Notes under the pieces: generated by a model | Seen by the model: only the letters and a program-made list of their open reading frames with translations | Databases searched by the model: none | Told to the model about the DNA's origin: nothing | In this document: in pieces, positions 40,881 to 47,968 of the stretch | Layout of the letters: every line of letters starts with the position of its first letter | Numbering within the stretch: position 1 is the stretch's first letter | DNA from: Martinezella lusitana | Lineage (GTDB): Bacteria > Pseudomonadota > Alphaproteobacteria > Rhizobiales > Rhizobiaceae | Reading direction: 5' to 3' | Assembly (NCBI RefSeq): GCF_010668395.1 | Contig: NZ_WUEY01000006.1 | Coordinates: 62,001 to 126,000, forward strand | Length of the DNA stretch: 64,000 bases | Program-made: the position numbers and the translations under genes

Positions 40881-42112
40881 GCGCCCTTCAACTCGTCGAT
40901 AACGCCCGCGCCATCCTGATGACGGAACAGCCATTCTATGCCACGCTTTCGTTGCATCTGGAGCTTTTCGAGGATGCCACATGCAAGGAAATGTGGACGG
41001 ATGGCGCGCGCCTTGGCTTCAACCCTTCCTTTGTCGAGGGGTTGAAACCGTCCGTCTTGCGGTCACTCGTCGCCAGCGCGGTTTCGAGTTGCGCCCGCCT
41101 TCATCATATCCGGCGCGGCAACCGCGCGCCGGAAGACTGGAAAAAGGCATGCGCCTATTCCGTCAATCCGGAACTGAAGCAAGCCGGCTTCAACCTGCCT
41201 GAAGGCGCGTTGATCAATCCCGCCTATGCCGACCTATCGGAGGAGGAGATTTTCCAGCGCCTCCAGAAGGCGAAAAAGGACGGCGGCAACAGCAAGCCGA
41301 AAGACCAGCAAGGCGGCGGCACGCAAAGCGCACCGTCAGCAGGAAGCGGAAAGCCCGACGGAAACCAGCAAGGCACGCCCGGAGATCAATCCGGCGCTGC
41401 TATGGTCGAAATCAGGGATGCCGCGCCCGCTCATGAACCGGACAAGCTCACGGCAAGCGAAAACGACTGGAAAGCGAACGTTCGGCAGGCGCTGGCAGTT
41501 GCCAAAGCCCACAACGCCGGCAGCATTCCGGGATTTTTGCAGGAAATCGACGCGGTTACAATCGCGCCGGTCTACAACTGGAAAGAGGAATTGCGGGCTT
41601 TCATCGATCAATCGTCCGTCAAGGACTATTCGTGGATGAACCCGAACCGGCGCTATATCGGCGCTGGCTTGATCCTTCCCGGCCTTGTCGCCGACTCTCT
41701 GTCACATGTCGTCTATGTCATCGACGATTCAAGTTCGATCGATCAAGACGCCTTCGGCTCTTGCAGCGCCGAAGCCAAAGCGGCCTTGGATGAGGGCGCG
41801 GCGGACAGGATCACTGTTGTTTTCTGCAATGTCGTCGTGCACCACACGCTTTCATTCGAGCGTGGCGACGATATGCAAATCACAGCTCGAGGAAGTGGCG
41901 GGACGCGCTTTGCTCCAGCCTTCGAATGGATCGAAGACAATGCGCCGGACGCTTCCGCAATCGTCTATTTGACCGATCTGGATTGCAAGCTTGAACATTT
42001 CGGCCAACAGCCAGCCGCGCCGGTCATCTGGGCGGCATACGGCGAACGGAGCACGATCGCCCGGCGCGCTGCAAAGGTGCCGTTCGGAGAAGTGATCCAC
42101 CTCCCGGCATAA
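40877..42112 (+). CDS. VWA-like (DUF2201-type) partner of the MoxR ATPase
   Basis: 411 residues. N-terminal helical part (NARAILMTEQPFYATLSLHL), low-complexity Gly/Gln/Ser linker (about 145-185), then the VWA-like domain: VVYVIDDSSSIDQDAF has the DxSxS metal-binding pattern, RGSGGTRFAPAFEWI supplies the conserved Thr, and IVYLTDLDC the Asp. Such proteins pair with MoxR ATPases. Start at 40877 set by the ATGA overlap. A GGGCGGCG/CGCCGCCC hairpin follows (42119-42139). Confidence 0.87.
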   Translation: MSALQLVDNARAILMTEQPFYATLSLHLELFEDATCKEMWTDGARLGFNPSFVEGLKPSVLRSLVASAVSSCARLHHIRRGNRAPEDWKKACAYSVNPELKQAGFNLPEGALINPAYADLSEEEIFQRLQKAKKDGGNSKPKDQQGGGTQSAPSAGSGKPDGNQQGTPGDQSGAAMVEIRDAAPAHEPDKLTASENDWKANVRQALAVAKAHNAGSIPGFLQEIDAVTIAPVYNWKEELRAFIDQSSVKDYSWMNPNRRYIGAGLILPGLVADSLSHVVYVIDDSSSIDQDAFGSCSAEAKAALDEGAADRITVVFCNVVVHHTLSFERGDDMQITARGSGGTRFAPAFEWIEDNAPDASAIVYLTDLDCKLEHFGQQPAAPVIWAAYGERSTIARRAAKVPFGEVIHLPA

Positions 42113-42686
42113 CCAATTGGGCGGCGTTCGTCGCCGCCCTCCCCTAAATCGTCCAAAGCATCTGAGCGGTCATGCCAGGACGAACATCTGTCAATTACCA
42201 ATCGAGGCGGATGACCGCTACGAACGCCCTATTGGGACGCCTTGAACGGCAACTTAGGAGGCCTATCCCGTGCCGGATCAATAAAGCCGGCTGTCATCGA
42301 TATCACTCCCCAGAGACAAAGCGACGATAGATGAAAGACCGACAATGACCATTCGCCGATATCTTCTATTCGAATCCGCATGCGGGTGGCTCCCGCTGGA
42401 GTAACAGCCAAATTGACACGGTAAATTGGATAATATTCCTGTCGCCTCGCCCGTACCGGGTAGCCTAGGTGAAATCATCCTAAGCGCCACGCTTGCCAGT
42501 AACCGGAACACCCGGCGAAAGCATTCCGCGCATGACGATCGCTTGATTGCTCACGATCCGCTCCCTTCGTTGTATCCGACTGGAACCTTGAACCCCTCGG
42601 TTAGGTAAGCCAGCGGCATGACAACTCGGAGCGTGATCAATGAACAATCGAATTCTCGCCAATTGTGGCACTGAGAGGAGAATGAA
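42113..42686. other. non-coding stretch after the MoxR/VWA module
   Basis: About 570 bases. It starts with the GC hairpin 42119-42139, then an inverted repeat AGCGGTCAT/ATGACCGCT with arms near 42163 and 42206. AT-rich TAAATTGGATAATATT lies near 42421. Short frames on both strands lack ribosome sites. The last 30 bases are the next cassette. Confidence 0.4.
42658..42669 (+). promoter_or_regulatory. 5' hairpin cassette, copy 9 (loop ATTG)
   Basis: GCCA-ATTG-TGGC, then GAGGAGAATGAA and ATG 42687. Confidence 0.75.
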
Positions 42687-43376
42687 ATGACTGATTTCTG
42701 GGCGCGCTTCGAAATGATGAAATCCGAAGTACTTGCAACCGATGACGGCAAGCTCTTCGCCAGCGCTGGTTTTGAATTGTATGCCAACGGTGGCAATTGC
42801 ACGGCATGGCGCAAGGCCTTTGGCGATGGCGGCTACATCCTCATCACCAATGATGACGGTTCGAGTCATCATCTGATCGATACCGATGACTCTTTCCTCA
42901 TCGGCTTTTACAGATCCGAGGACGATACTGACCCCGGTTGCAGCAAGGGGCAGAAGACGGCAGCCGAGGTGATCGCCGCCGTTGAGCGCGGCCCGCTCGA
43001 AAAGATTGGTGTCGATGTCTGGATCGCGGGGACGATCTACGTTGACGCTGCCACCGATGAAGAGGCCGCACAGATCGTGAAGGAACGCTATGCGGGATCG
43101 CGGGATAGCTCGCTCGGCTATGACCTCATGTCCGGTGAAGATTTTCCCATGGACGGCGATGATTTCATGTCGCCGGCGATAACACTCTATGGACTCTGCA
43201 AGGAATCGGAATTGCTTCCCGCAATCGACCCGGTTCGCGATGCCGCGCACGAAATGCTAGCTATCCTGAGCGAGATTGCAGCTCTTCCGGGCGCTGCAGT
43301 CGAAATTGAGCGAGCTGGCCACGGCGCTGCCTTTCGCGCAGCGTTGGCAAAAGCGGAGGGTCGCACCGATGGCTAA
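42687..43376 (+). CDS. hypothetical protein with DpnD/PcfM-like segment
   Basis: 229 residues. N-terminal acidic beta-rich domain (SAGFELYANGGNCTAWRKAF, GDGGYILITNDDGSSHHLID), then IGVDVWIAGTIYVDAATDEE AAQIV-type segment (about 108-137) similar to segments in the genes at 46269, 46490 and 46906. It ends AKAEGRTDG, encoded by a sequence that also supplies GGAGG and ATGGCTAA for the next gene. Confidence 0.62.
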   Translation: MTDFWARFEMMKSEVLATDDGKLFASAGFELYANGGNCTAWRKAFGDGGYILITNDDGSSHHLIDTDDSFLIGFYRSEDDTDPGCSKGQKTAAEVIAAVERGPLEKIGVDVWIAGTIYVDAATDEEAAQIVKERYAGSRDSSLGYDLMSGEDFPMDGDDFMSPAITLYGLCKESELLPAIDPVRDAAHEMLAILSEIAALPGAAVEIERAGHGAAFRAALAKAEGRTDG

Positions 43377-43632
43377 TCCGCTCAATACCATGGAATGGCT
43401 CGCCGCGCAGTTCCGCGCCCGCGCCAACGACGACCCGGATGATCACACCGAAAAGGACGCGGACGAGGTGGACGAGGCGAAGGCATGTTTCATCGCCATG
43501 CTAGCCGCCCTCAAACACATCCACCACGCTGTCTCCCTCAATGAGGCGGACATGAAACCCGGCGTACGGAACTACCTGCAAGCTATCATCGACCCAGTGG
43601 TCGCAAAGGCGGAGGACCGCGCCGATGGCTAA
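43369..43632 (+). CDS. small hypothetical protein
   Basis: 87 residues from ATG 43369 (8-nt ATGGCTAA overlap with the previous gene). MANPLNTMEWLAAQFRARAN, acidic DDPDDHTEKDADEVDEAKAC, then VSLNEADMKPGVRNYLQAII. Ends AKAEDRADG with the same coupling sequence. Unknown. Confidence 0.62.
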   Translation: MANPLNTMEWLAAQFRARANDDPDDHTEKDADEVDEAKACFIAMLAALKHIHHAVSLNEADMKPGVRNYLQAIIDPVVAKAEDRADG

Positions 43633-43939
43633 ACACACCCCCGGCCCATGGAATGACGGGATTTATCACGCGACCCCAAGCGGTGGCCGGCTGATCGCAT
43701 ACATTCGAGCACCGAATTGCGCCGTGCCGCTCGCCGCCGTTCCGATCGAAGTTGACGGGTATGGCCGTGAGGAAGGAGAAGCCAATTGCCGGATCATGAC
43801 CGCCGCACCTGAGATGCTTCAGGTTCTAATCGACCTTCTCAAGCCGGGAAACGTGAACGCGGGCGTGATCGAGGTCGGTCGCGACCTTCTTGCGCGCCTT
43901 GACCATGATGTTCGTTCGAAGGACCGCGCCAATGGCTAA
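43625..43939 (+). CDS. small hypothetical protein
   Basis: 104 residues, overlapping the previous gene by ATGGCTAA. KHTPGPWNDGIYHATPSGGR, LIAYIRAPNCAVPLAAVPIE, NCRIMTAAPEMLQVLIDLLK. The HTPGPW..A.CRIMTAAPEML pattern is a widespread phage family of unknown function. Ends SKDRANG with the coupling sequence. Confidence 0.72.
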   Translation: MAKHTPGPWNDGIYHATPSGGRLIAYIRAPNCAVPLAAVPIEVDGYGREEGEANCRIMTAAPEMLQVLIDLLKPGNVNAGVIEVGRDLLARLDHDVRSKDRANG

Positions 43940-44153
43940 GGGCGTTCTCCGCAATCTCTCTTGCTGCGTGTGCGGCGAAGACGCCGGGCGATGGCACCAG
44001 CACTGGAACCGGGACACCGGCTATGGAGTGTGTGCGTCATGCGTGGATTGGCTTCGCTCGCGCGACGCAACCGATACGGAAATTGCCGACCTCTACGGGA
44101 TTGAGGGCGAGAATTGGGGCAGAGGCTCGCTTCCTCCGGGGGACATTCCATGA
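43932..44153 (+). CDS. small zinc-finger-like protein
   Basis: 73 residues from ATG 43932 (ATGGCTAA overlap). LRNLSCCVCGEDAGRWHQHW and GYGVCASCVDWLRSRD give a CxxC...CxxC zinc-ribbon pattern; ends with IADLYGIEGENW. Common small phage protein of unknown role. Confidence 0.65.
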   Translation: MAKGVLRNLSCCVCGEDAGRWHQHWNRDTGYGVCASCVDWLRSRDATDTEIADLYGIEGENWGRGSLPPGDIP

Positions 44154-44527
44154 GCACACCCGCCATTGTTTCTCTACCGTGTGGCTGCTTCTTCCAAGGC
44201 CGAAAGCTGATCATCGCGGACGACTGCATTTCGCACGGGGACAAAGAATGGTCCTGCGACAACTGCGGCGAAACCGCCATGGACGGCAGCGACCGTTGCA
44301 TCACTTGCGGATGCCAGGTCGAAGAGGTCGCATGCTGTGACGCCTGTGGCGAGTGCTTTCCTTTGGACGAGTTGGACGGAAAGCCCACGATCAACAGCCG
44401 CTTGCGGCGCATCCGAGCCAGCGAGGGTCAATTGGCTATGCTCCGCCGCGCCGCCGATAAAGGTCTCGAATTCGATCGGCTGGAATGCCGCCGCTGCTAT
44501 GGGCCGGGGTACCTCGCGGCTCAATAA
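44150..44527 (+). CDS. cysteine-rich zinc ribbon protein
   Basis: 125 residues from ATG 44150 (ATGA overlap with previous gene). Several CxxC pairs: WSCDNCGETAMDGSDRCITC, GCQVEEVACCDACGECFPLD, LECRRCYGPGYL. Probably two or three zinc ribbons, suggestive of nucleic acid or protein binding. A candidate, among others, for an RNA-binding regulator of the cassettes (speculative). Confidence 0.62.
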   Translation: MSTPAIVSLPCGCFFQGRKLIIADDCISHGDKEWSCDNCGETAMDGSDRCITCGCQVEEVACCDACGECFPLDELDGKPTINSRLRRIRASEGQLAMLRRAADKGLEFDRLECRRCYGPGYLAAQ

Positions 44528-44538
44528 TTTCTCTAAAC

Positions 44539-44550
44539 GCCAATCGTGGC
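44539..44550 (+). promoter_or_regulatory. 5' hairpin cassette, copy 10
   Basis: GCCA-ATCG-TGGC, then AAGGAGACTGAAC and ATG 44568. Confidence 0.75.
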
Positions 44551-44567
44551 AACAAAGGAGACTGAAC

Positions 44568-44885
44568 ATGGAAATCGCAGAACGGCTTGTGAAGGCGAAG
44601 GCAATAATCGCGAACCCGCGCGACTGGGGGAAAGGCGAAGATCGTGATTGCGCCTGCGCCCTCGATGCGCTGCGCGTCGGGATCGACGAGACCGACAATG
44701 AACAAGACGTTATGCGGGCCGCAGGTCTATTGCGGGATTGTCTTCCTTTTTCATTCAAGGCTGATCCAAACAACTGGAATACTCCGGTCGCTCAGTTCAA
44801 CGACGCGCCTGAGACCACCCACGCCGACATCATGGCGCTTTACGATCGCGCGATTGCCAAGGCGGAGGGCCGCTCGCATGCCTAA
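44568..44885 (+). CDS. small hypothetical protein
   Basis: 105 residues: MEIAERLVKAKAIIANPRDW, DCACALDALRVGIDETDNEQ, THADIMALYDRAIAKAEGRS. Start set by the cassette, 231 nt inside a longer open frame. The end AKAEGRSHA again encodes GGAGGG and the next start (ATGCCTAA overlap). Confidence 0.62.
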   Translation: MEIAERLVKAKAIIANPRDWGKGEDRDCACALDALRVGIDETDNEQDVMRAAGLLRDCLPFSFKADPNNWNTPVAQFNDAPETTHADIMALYDRAIAKAEGRSHA

Positions 44886-45087
44886 GCGAAAGCGCGTGAC
44901 AATGATTGTGACCGTCTCTGTTCCCGTCGACCTAACAAGTAGCGAAGCACGCCGGGAAGTCCGCACACTGATCAATCACCAATCCAATTGGCTTTCACGT
45001 ATCGATGAAGGCGACGTGAAAGCCATCAGCATTAAGCCGCCGGCAAAGCCGAGATGGAGCCGGAAGGTTTTCCCGGCCATTGGCTAA
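44878..45087 (+). CDS. small basic protein
   Basis: 69 residues from ATG 44878, overlapping the previous stop by 8 nt. KRKRVTMIVTVSVPVDLTSS, REVRTLINHQSNWLSRIDEG, then KAISIKPPAKPRWSRK. Unknown. Confidence 0.58.
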   Translation: MPKRKRVTMIVTVSVPVDLTSSEARREVRTLINHQSNWLSRIDEGDVKAISIKPPAKPRWSRKVFPAIG

Positions 45088-45112
45088 GCCGAACACACCT
45101 CAAACCATCATC

Positions 45113-45124
45113 GGCAATCGTGCC
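45113..45124 (+). promoter_or_regulatory. 5' hairpin cassette, copy 11 (variant stem GGCA/TGCC)
   Basis: GGCA-ATCG-TGCC, then TAGGAGACTGACGG and ATG 45143. The inner C-G pair of the common stem is swapped to G-C on both sides. Confidence 0.76.
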
Positions 45125-45142
45125 ACTTTAGGAGACTGACGG

Positions 45143-45454
45143 ATGCAAAAGCATCAACCCTCGAACATCGCCACCTATTCCGACAACGCCGGCCGGCCGG
45201 TCTTCGACACGTTCTTTGTCATGTCGGACTGGGGAAACGGTGAAGAACTCTTTGCCTTCCGTTCGCCACATGATCGTGACCGGGCAGCAGAGGCCTTCAT
45301 GAACAAGGGATTTCCCAGCCAGACTGTTTCCCACAAGGAAGCATTCCTCCGGATCCGCGGGGGAATGCGTGCGTGGGTGCATAACGGCGACGTGCCGTCA
45401 GATTTCGTCTGGAGCCCGCTCAAGATCAACTTTCCGGCGGCATGCGTCGCCTAG
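45143..45454 (+). CDS. small hypothetical protein
   Basis: 103 residues: PVFDTFFVMSDWGNGEELFA, RSPHDRDRAAEAFMNKGFPS, FLRIRGGMRAWVHNGDVPSD. Start set by cassette. Unknown. Confidence 0.6.
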   Translation: MQKHQPSNIATYSDNAGRPVFDTFFVMSDWGNGEELFAFRSPHDRDRAAEAFMNKGFPSQTVSHKEAFLRIRGGMRAWVHNGDVPSDFVWSPLKINFPAACVA

Positions 45455-45465
45455 CCAACCGTGGC
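45454..45465 (+). promoter_or_regulatory. 5' hairpin cassette, copy 12 (loop ACCG)
   Basis: GCCA-ACCG-TGGC, overlapping the previous stop codon (TAG at 45452-45454), then AAGGAGTTTCGATAT and ATG 45484. Confidence 0.72.
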
Positions 45466-45483
45466 ACAAAGGAGTTTCGATAT

Positions 45484-46266
45484 ATGACCATCCAGATATT
45501 ACTTGATATCTCGACCGCCCATCTGTCGCCCGCAGCTAAGGCTTGGCTTTCAGAGGGCGCCACTCTCAATCATGCCGCCAACTATCATGGTGTGGGCAAC
45601 GGTGCTTCCTCCGGCACATTGGGCGCGACGATGTTCGGCTACTTTATGCGAGTGAGCGACATAGGCGTCCCGGCTGACTTACTCCCGATCATGGAGTATG
45701 CAAGCCGGCTGGGCATTGGTTTCATTCTTTTCGACGCCGATTCCGAAATGCTCGATGAATTGCCTCTCTTTCTTGACGGCGAGCACGAGGGATCGGACGA
45801 CGATGACGGTTTGATCACTGAGACCGTCGGCAAGCAGGATCGCGACGTTTTCCAGCCCACGAAGCCCATGAGCTTCAAATATTTCGAGGTGCGCCCGTGC
45901 ATAGAAACATTCACGCGGCTTGCTGATCAGACAGAAGACGGCAGCGCCGATAGCTACCGCACCGAGGAAGATTACGAAGCGGCACTTGCTCAGGTGGAAG
46001 CCGCCGGCAACCGCTTCAAGACGTTCTGGACGCTCTACGGCATCGACGCGGAGGGCCTTGCCTTCGCGATTGGCGACTTCACCACAAAGAAGGACGCCCA
46101 CGAGATCATGAATGCCATTCTTGCGCCCATTGCCGCCGCGCGCGACGCGCTCGACGCCGGCAGTCGGTTCACCGCGCACGAATCCGATTTACTCGGCAGA
46201 ATCACAACCGCTTCCGACATGCTGGAGGACTTCATCAACCAGTCCAGCAACTCGGAAAGGATTTGA
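45484..46266 (+). CDS. hypothetical protein
   Basis: 260 residues from ATG 45484. ILLDISTAHLSPAAKAWLSE, YGYFMRVSD-type strands, MEYASRLGIGFILFDADSEM, LPLFLDGEHEGSDDDDGLIT; the helical C terminus has DAHEIMNAILAPIAAARDAL. The early LDISTAHLSP..DxxxL and DIG.PxDLxxIMxYAxxxGxxxxxFD pattern occurs in DUF5983-like phage proteins, but I am not sure. It looks like two modules. Confidence 0.6.
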   Translation: MTIQILLDISTAHLSPAAKAWLSEGATLNHAANYHGVGNGASSGTLGATMFGYFMRVSDIGVPADLLPIMEYASRLGIGFILFDADSEMLDELPLFLDGEHEGSDDDDGLITETVGKQDRDVFQPTKPMSFKYFEVRPCIETFTRLADQTEDGSADSYRTEEDYEAALAQVEAAGNRFKTFWTLYGIDAEGLAFAIGDFTTKKDAHEIMNAILAPIAAARDALDAGSRFTAHESDLLGRITTASDMLEDFINQSSNSERI

Positions 46267-46268
46267 GC

Positions 46269-46448
46269 ATGCCGAAGTTCACAGTCACGCTCAAGGAAAC
46301 CGTCTTCTATACCGTCGATGTAGAAGCTGAGAGCGAGGAGGAAGCGGGCGACATCGCCCGTGACGACTGGGCCGCGTCTGACGATCCGACGCAAGATTTC
46401 AACGGCAACGGCCAAGGCGTCGAAGTCGATGATGTAGAACCCGCCTAG
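46269..46448 (+). CDS. DpnD/PcfM-like small protein
   Basis: 59 residues from ATG 46269. MPKFTVTLKETVFYTVDVEA, SEEEAGDIARDDWAAS: a single beta-beta-alpha unit like DpnD/PcfM family proteins. No cassette; 2 nt after the previous stop with AGGA upstream. Confidence 0.62.
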   Translation: MPKFTVTLKETVFYTVDVEAESEEEAGDIARDDWAASDDPTQDFNGNGQGVEVDDVEPA

Positions 46449-46461
46449 CGCGGCACACAAC

Positions 46462-46473
46462 GCCAATCGTGGC
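46462..46473 (+). promoter_or_regulatory. 5' hairpin cassette, copy 13
   Basis: GCCA-ATCG-TGGC, then AAGGAGATCAAAA and ATG 46490. Confidence 0.75.
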
Positions 46474-46489
46474 ACCAAGGAGATCAAAA

Positions 46490-46906
46490 ATGACTAGGTT
46501 TAATCATGCAGTATCGGTCGCATTCACAGTGATTTCTTCCGACAAGGAAGGGAATGACTTCACACCCGCCATGCTGAAGGAGGCGCTGCTCAATCGCATC
46601 CGCGATATGGACAATTCGCCGAAGGGCAACGAATGGCTGGATGCCGTCGGCGCACCGTTCGACACCGTCGAAGAGGAAGAACAGACACCGAAGCGCTTCA
46701 AGTTCGAGGCCCGCGTATTCTGCGAATTCGAGATCGTAGCCAACTCCGAAGAGGAGGCTGTGAGCTTGCTCGAAAGTGCCACGATGGAAACCGGCAATCT
46801 TGGGTGCCTCGCGAACGGTGATCCAATCGTCGCCAAGCTTACCGAGATCGAGGACGCGGGAAGAGGCAATTGGAGCGCCGTTGCCATCGATGGTGAGGTG
46901 ATCTGA
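46490..46906 (+). CDS. hypothetical protein with C-terminal DpnD/PcfM-like unit
   Basis: 138 residues. N-terminal NHAVSVAFTVISSDKEGNDF, AMLKEALLNRIRDMDNSPKG; C-terminal RFKFEARVFCEFEIVANSEE, EAVSLLESATMETG matches the neighbouring DpnD-like gene. The following gene starts at the last base of the stop (TGATG). Confidence 0.6.
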   Translation: MTRFNHAVSVAFTVISSDKEGNDFTPAMLKEALLNRIRDMDNSPKGNEWLDAVGAPFDTVEEEEQTPKRFKFEARVFCEFEIVANSEEEAVSLLESATMETGNLGCLANGDPIVAKLTEIEDAGRGNWSAVAIDGEVI

Positions 46907-47172
46907 TGCCAGTGTTTCAAACCGATGTTCTCATCTGCACCGTCGCCTACGTCAAAGCCAAGTCGAAGAGCGAAGCCTATCGCAAGCTGATCGCCCACGA
47001 CGAAACATCGGTAGAGTTTCGAAATCAGGTGATCAATGAAATCGAGGTATCCGGCCTCCCCATTGACTCTCCCGATCTGCCGGAACTGTCAATTTCTCCT
47101 TACATGACCGTCCTTGTGCGCACCAAGAATGGCCGAAAGCTTTTGCCGCGTGACTTCGCCAAGTGCGTCTAG
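46906..47172 (+). CDS. hypothetical protein with DpnD/PcfM-like unit
   Basis: 88 residues, coupled by TGATG. MPVFQTDVLICTVAYVKAKS, KSEAYRKLIAHDETSVEFRN, then ISPYMTVLVRTKNGRKL. Third adjacent gene with the same beta-beta-SxxEA-alpha unit. Confidence 0.6.
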   Translation: MPVFQTDVLICTVAYVKAKSKSEAYRKLIAHDETSVEFRNQVINEIEVSGLPIDSPDLPELSISPYMTVLVRTKNGRKLLPRDFAKCV

Positions 47173-47318
47173 TCGGCCGCAAACTCGGCTGTCGCGAGCA
47201 GGCGCGTCTACTTCTAAAAGCCTATGGTTGGCCTACCGAATTCGTTTCCTTCCTGCCTTCTCGGTGGATTGAAACCAACACCGATCGACTGGATAATTGA
47301 ATTATGAGGGGACCAGTC

Positions 47319-47843
47319 ATGGGGTTGAATTTTTCGGGCCAACTACTCCTTTACAAGATCACCTGCTTAGCCGTCGGTGCTGTCTGCATCGTCTTGGGTT
47401 ACGAGCTATTCTTGAGAGGTTTCCTGGATCCAGCATCGATCAATGCAACCAGAGGCGACGCGTCGGTCGAGATCCGCAACGCGGCGCCAGGCATCTTCTT
47501 TGCGCTTTTCGGCTCAGCAATCGTTGGCCTGACCGTATATCGAGGCTTCCGCGTCAACTCGCAGATTGCATCAAAACTGCCGGAGCGAAGCCTCTTGATC
47601 GACACCGTTGTTTCCCAAGGCAAGCGGAACTTCATTGCGTTCTTTGACTCGCTGGAGCATTTTCGAGCCAACGGTACGCTTTCCGAATTGGACTACAAGT
47701 TTCTGCAGTTGCAATTGGTTAGCCTGAAGACAGACTTCCTTATCATTGCGGGCGAGTTGGGCAATCAAACAGATACAAGCGAGGTCGGAGGGTACTCATT
47801 GAAAGAAACCGCTGTCGGCAAGGCTTTGGCAAATCGGGACTAG
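47319..47843 (+). CDS. membrane protein
   Basis: 174 residues from ATG 47319 (GAGGGG upstream; ATG 47304 also possible). Two membrane helices near the N terminus (LLYKITCLAVGAVCIVLGYE and GIFFALFGSAIVGLTVYRGF), then a cytosolic helical part (LLIDTVVSQGKRNFIAFFDS). No cassette; AT-richer than its neighbours, so possibly a later insertion. Confidence 0.6.
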   Translation: MGLNFSGQLLLYKITCLAVGAVCIVLGYELFLRGFLDPASINATRGDASVEIRNAAPGIFFALFGSAIVGLTVYRGFRVNSQIASKLPERSLLIDTVVSQGKRNFIAFFDSLEHFRANGTLSELDYKFLQLQLVSLKTDFLIIAGELGNQTDTSEVGGYSLKETAVGKALANRD

Positions 47844-47936
47844 TCCAAGCGAAAGTCGAAGGGAAAACGGCATGCAATTACGATTTTAGCTTTCACCGGC
47901 TCCAGCAGCCGGTGCGAGGTGCAATCGGCACCACCC

Positions 47937-47948
47937 GCCAATTGTGGC
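47937..47948 (+). promoter_or_regulatory. 5' hairpin cassette, copy 14 (loop ATTG)
   Basis: GCCA-ATTG-TGGC, then TAGGAGACTGAACGA and ATG 47969. A separate larger hairpin (CACCGGCT/AGCCGGTG, 47894-47914) lies upstream. Confidence 0.75.
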
Positions 47949-47968
47949 ACTCATAGGAGACTGAACGA

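Noticed and set aside
42415..42440. Possible promoter TTGACA followed by TAATAT
   Set aside because: The gap is about 12 bp, too short for a sigma-70 promoter, and no better -10 is present at 16-18 bp.
42229..42608. Short ORFs on both strands after the MoxR/VWA module
   Set aside because: No ribosome binding sites, no protein-like composition.
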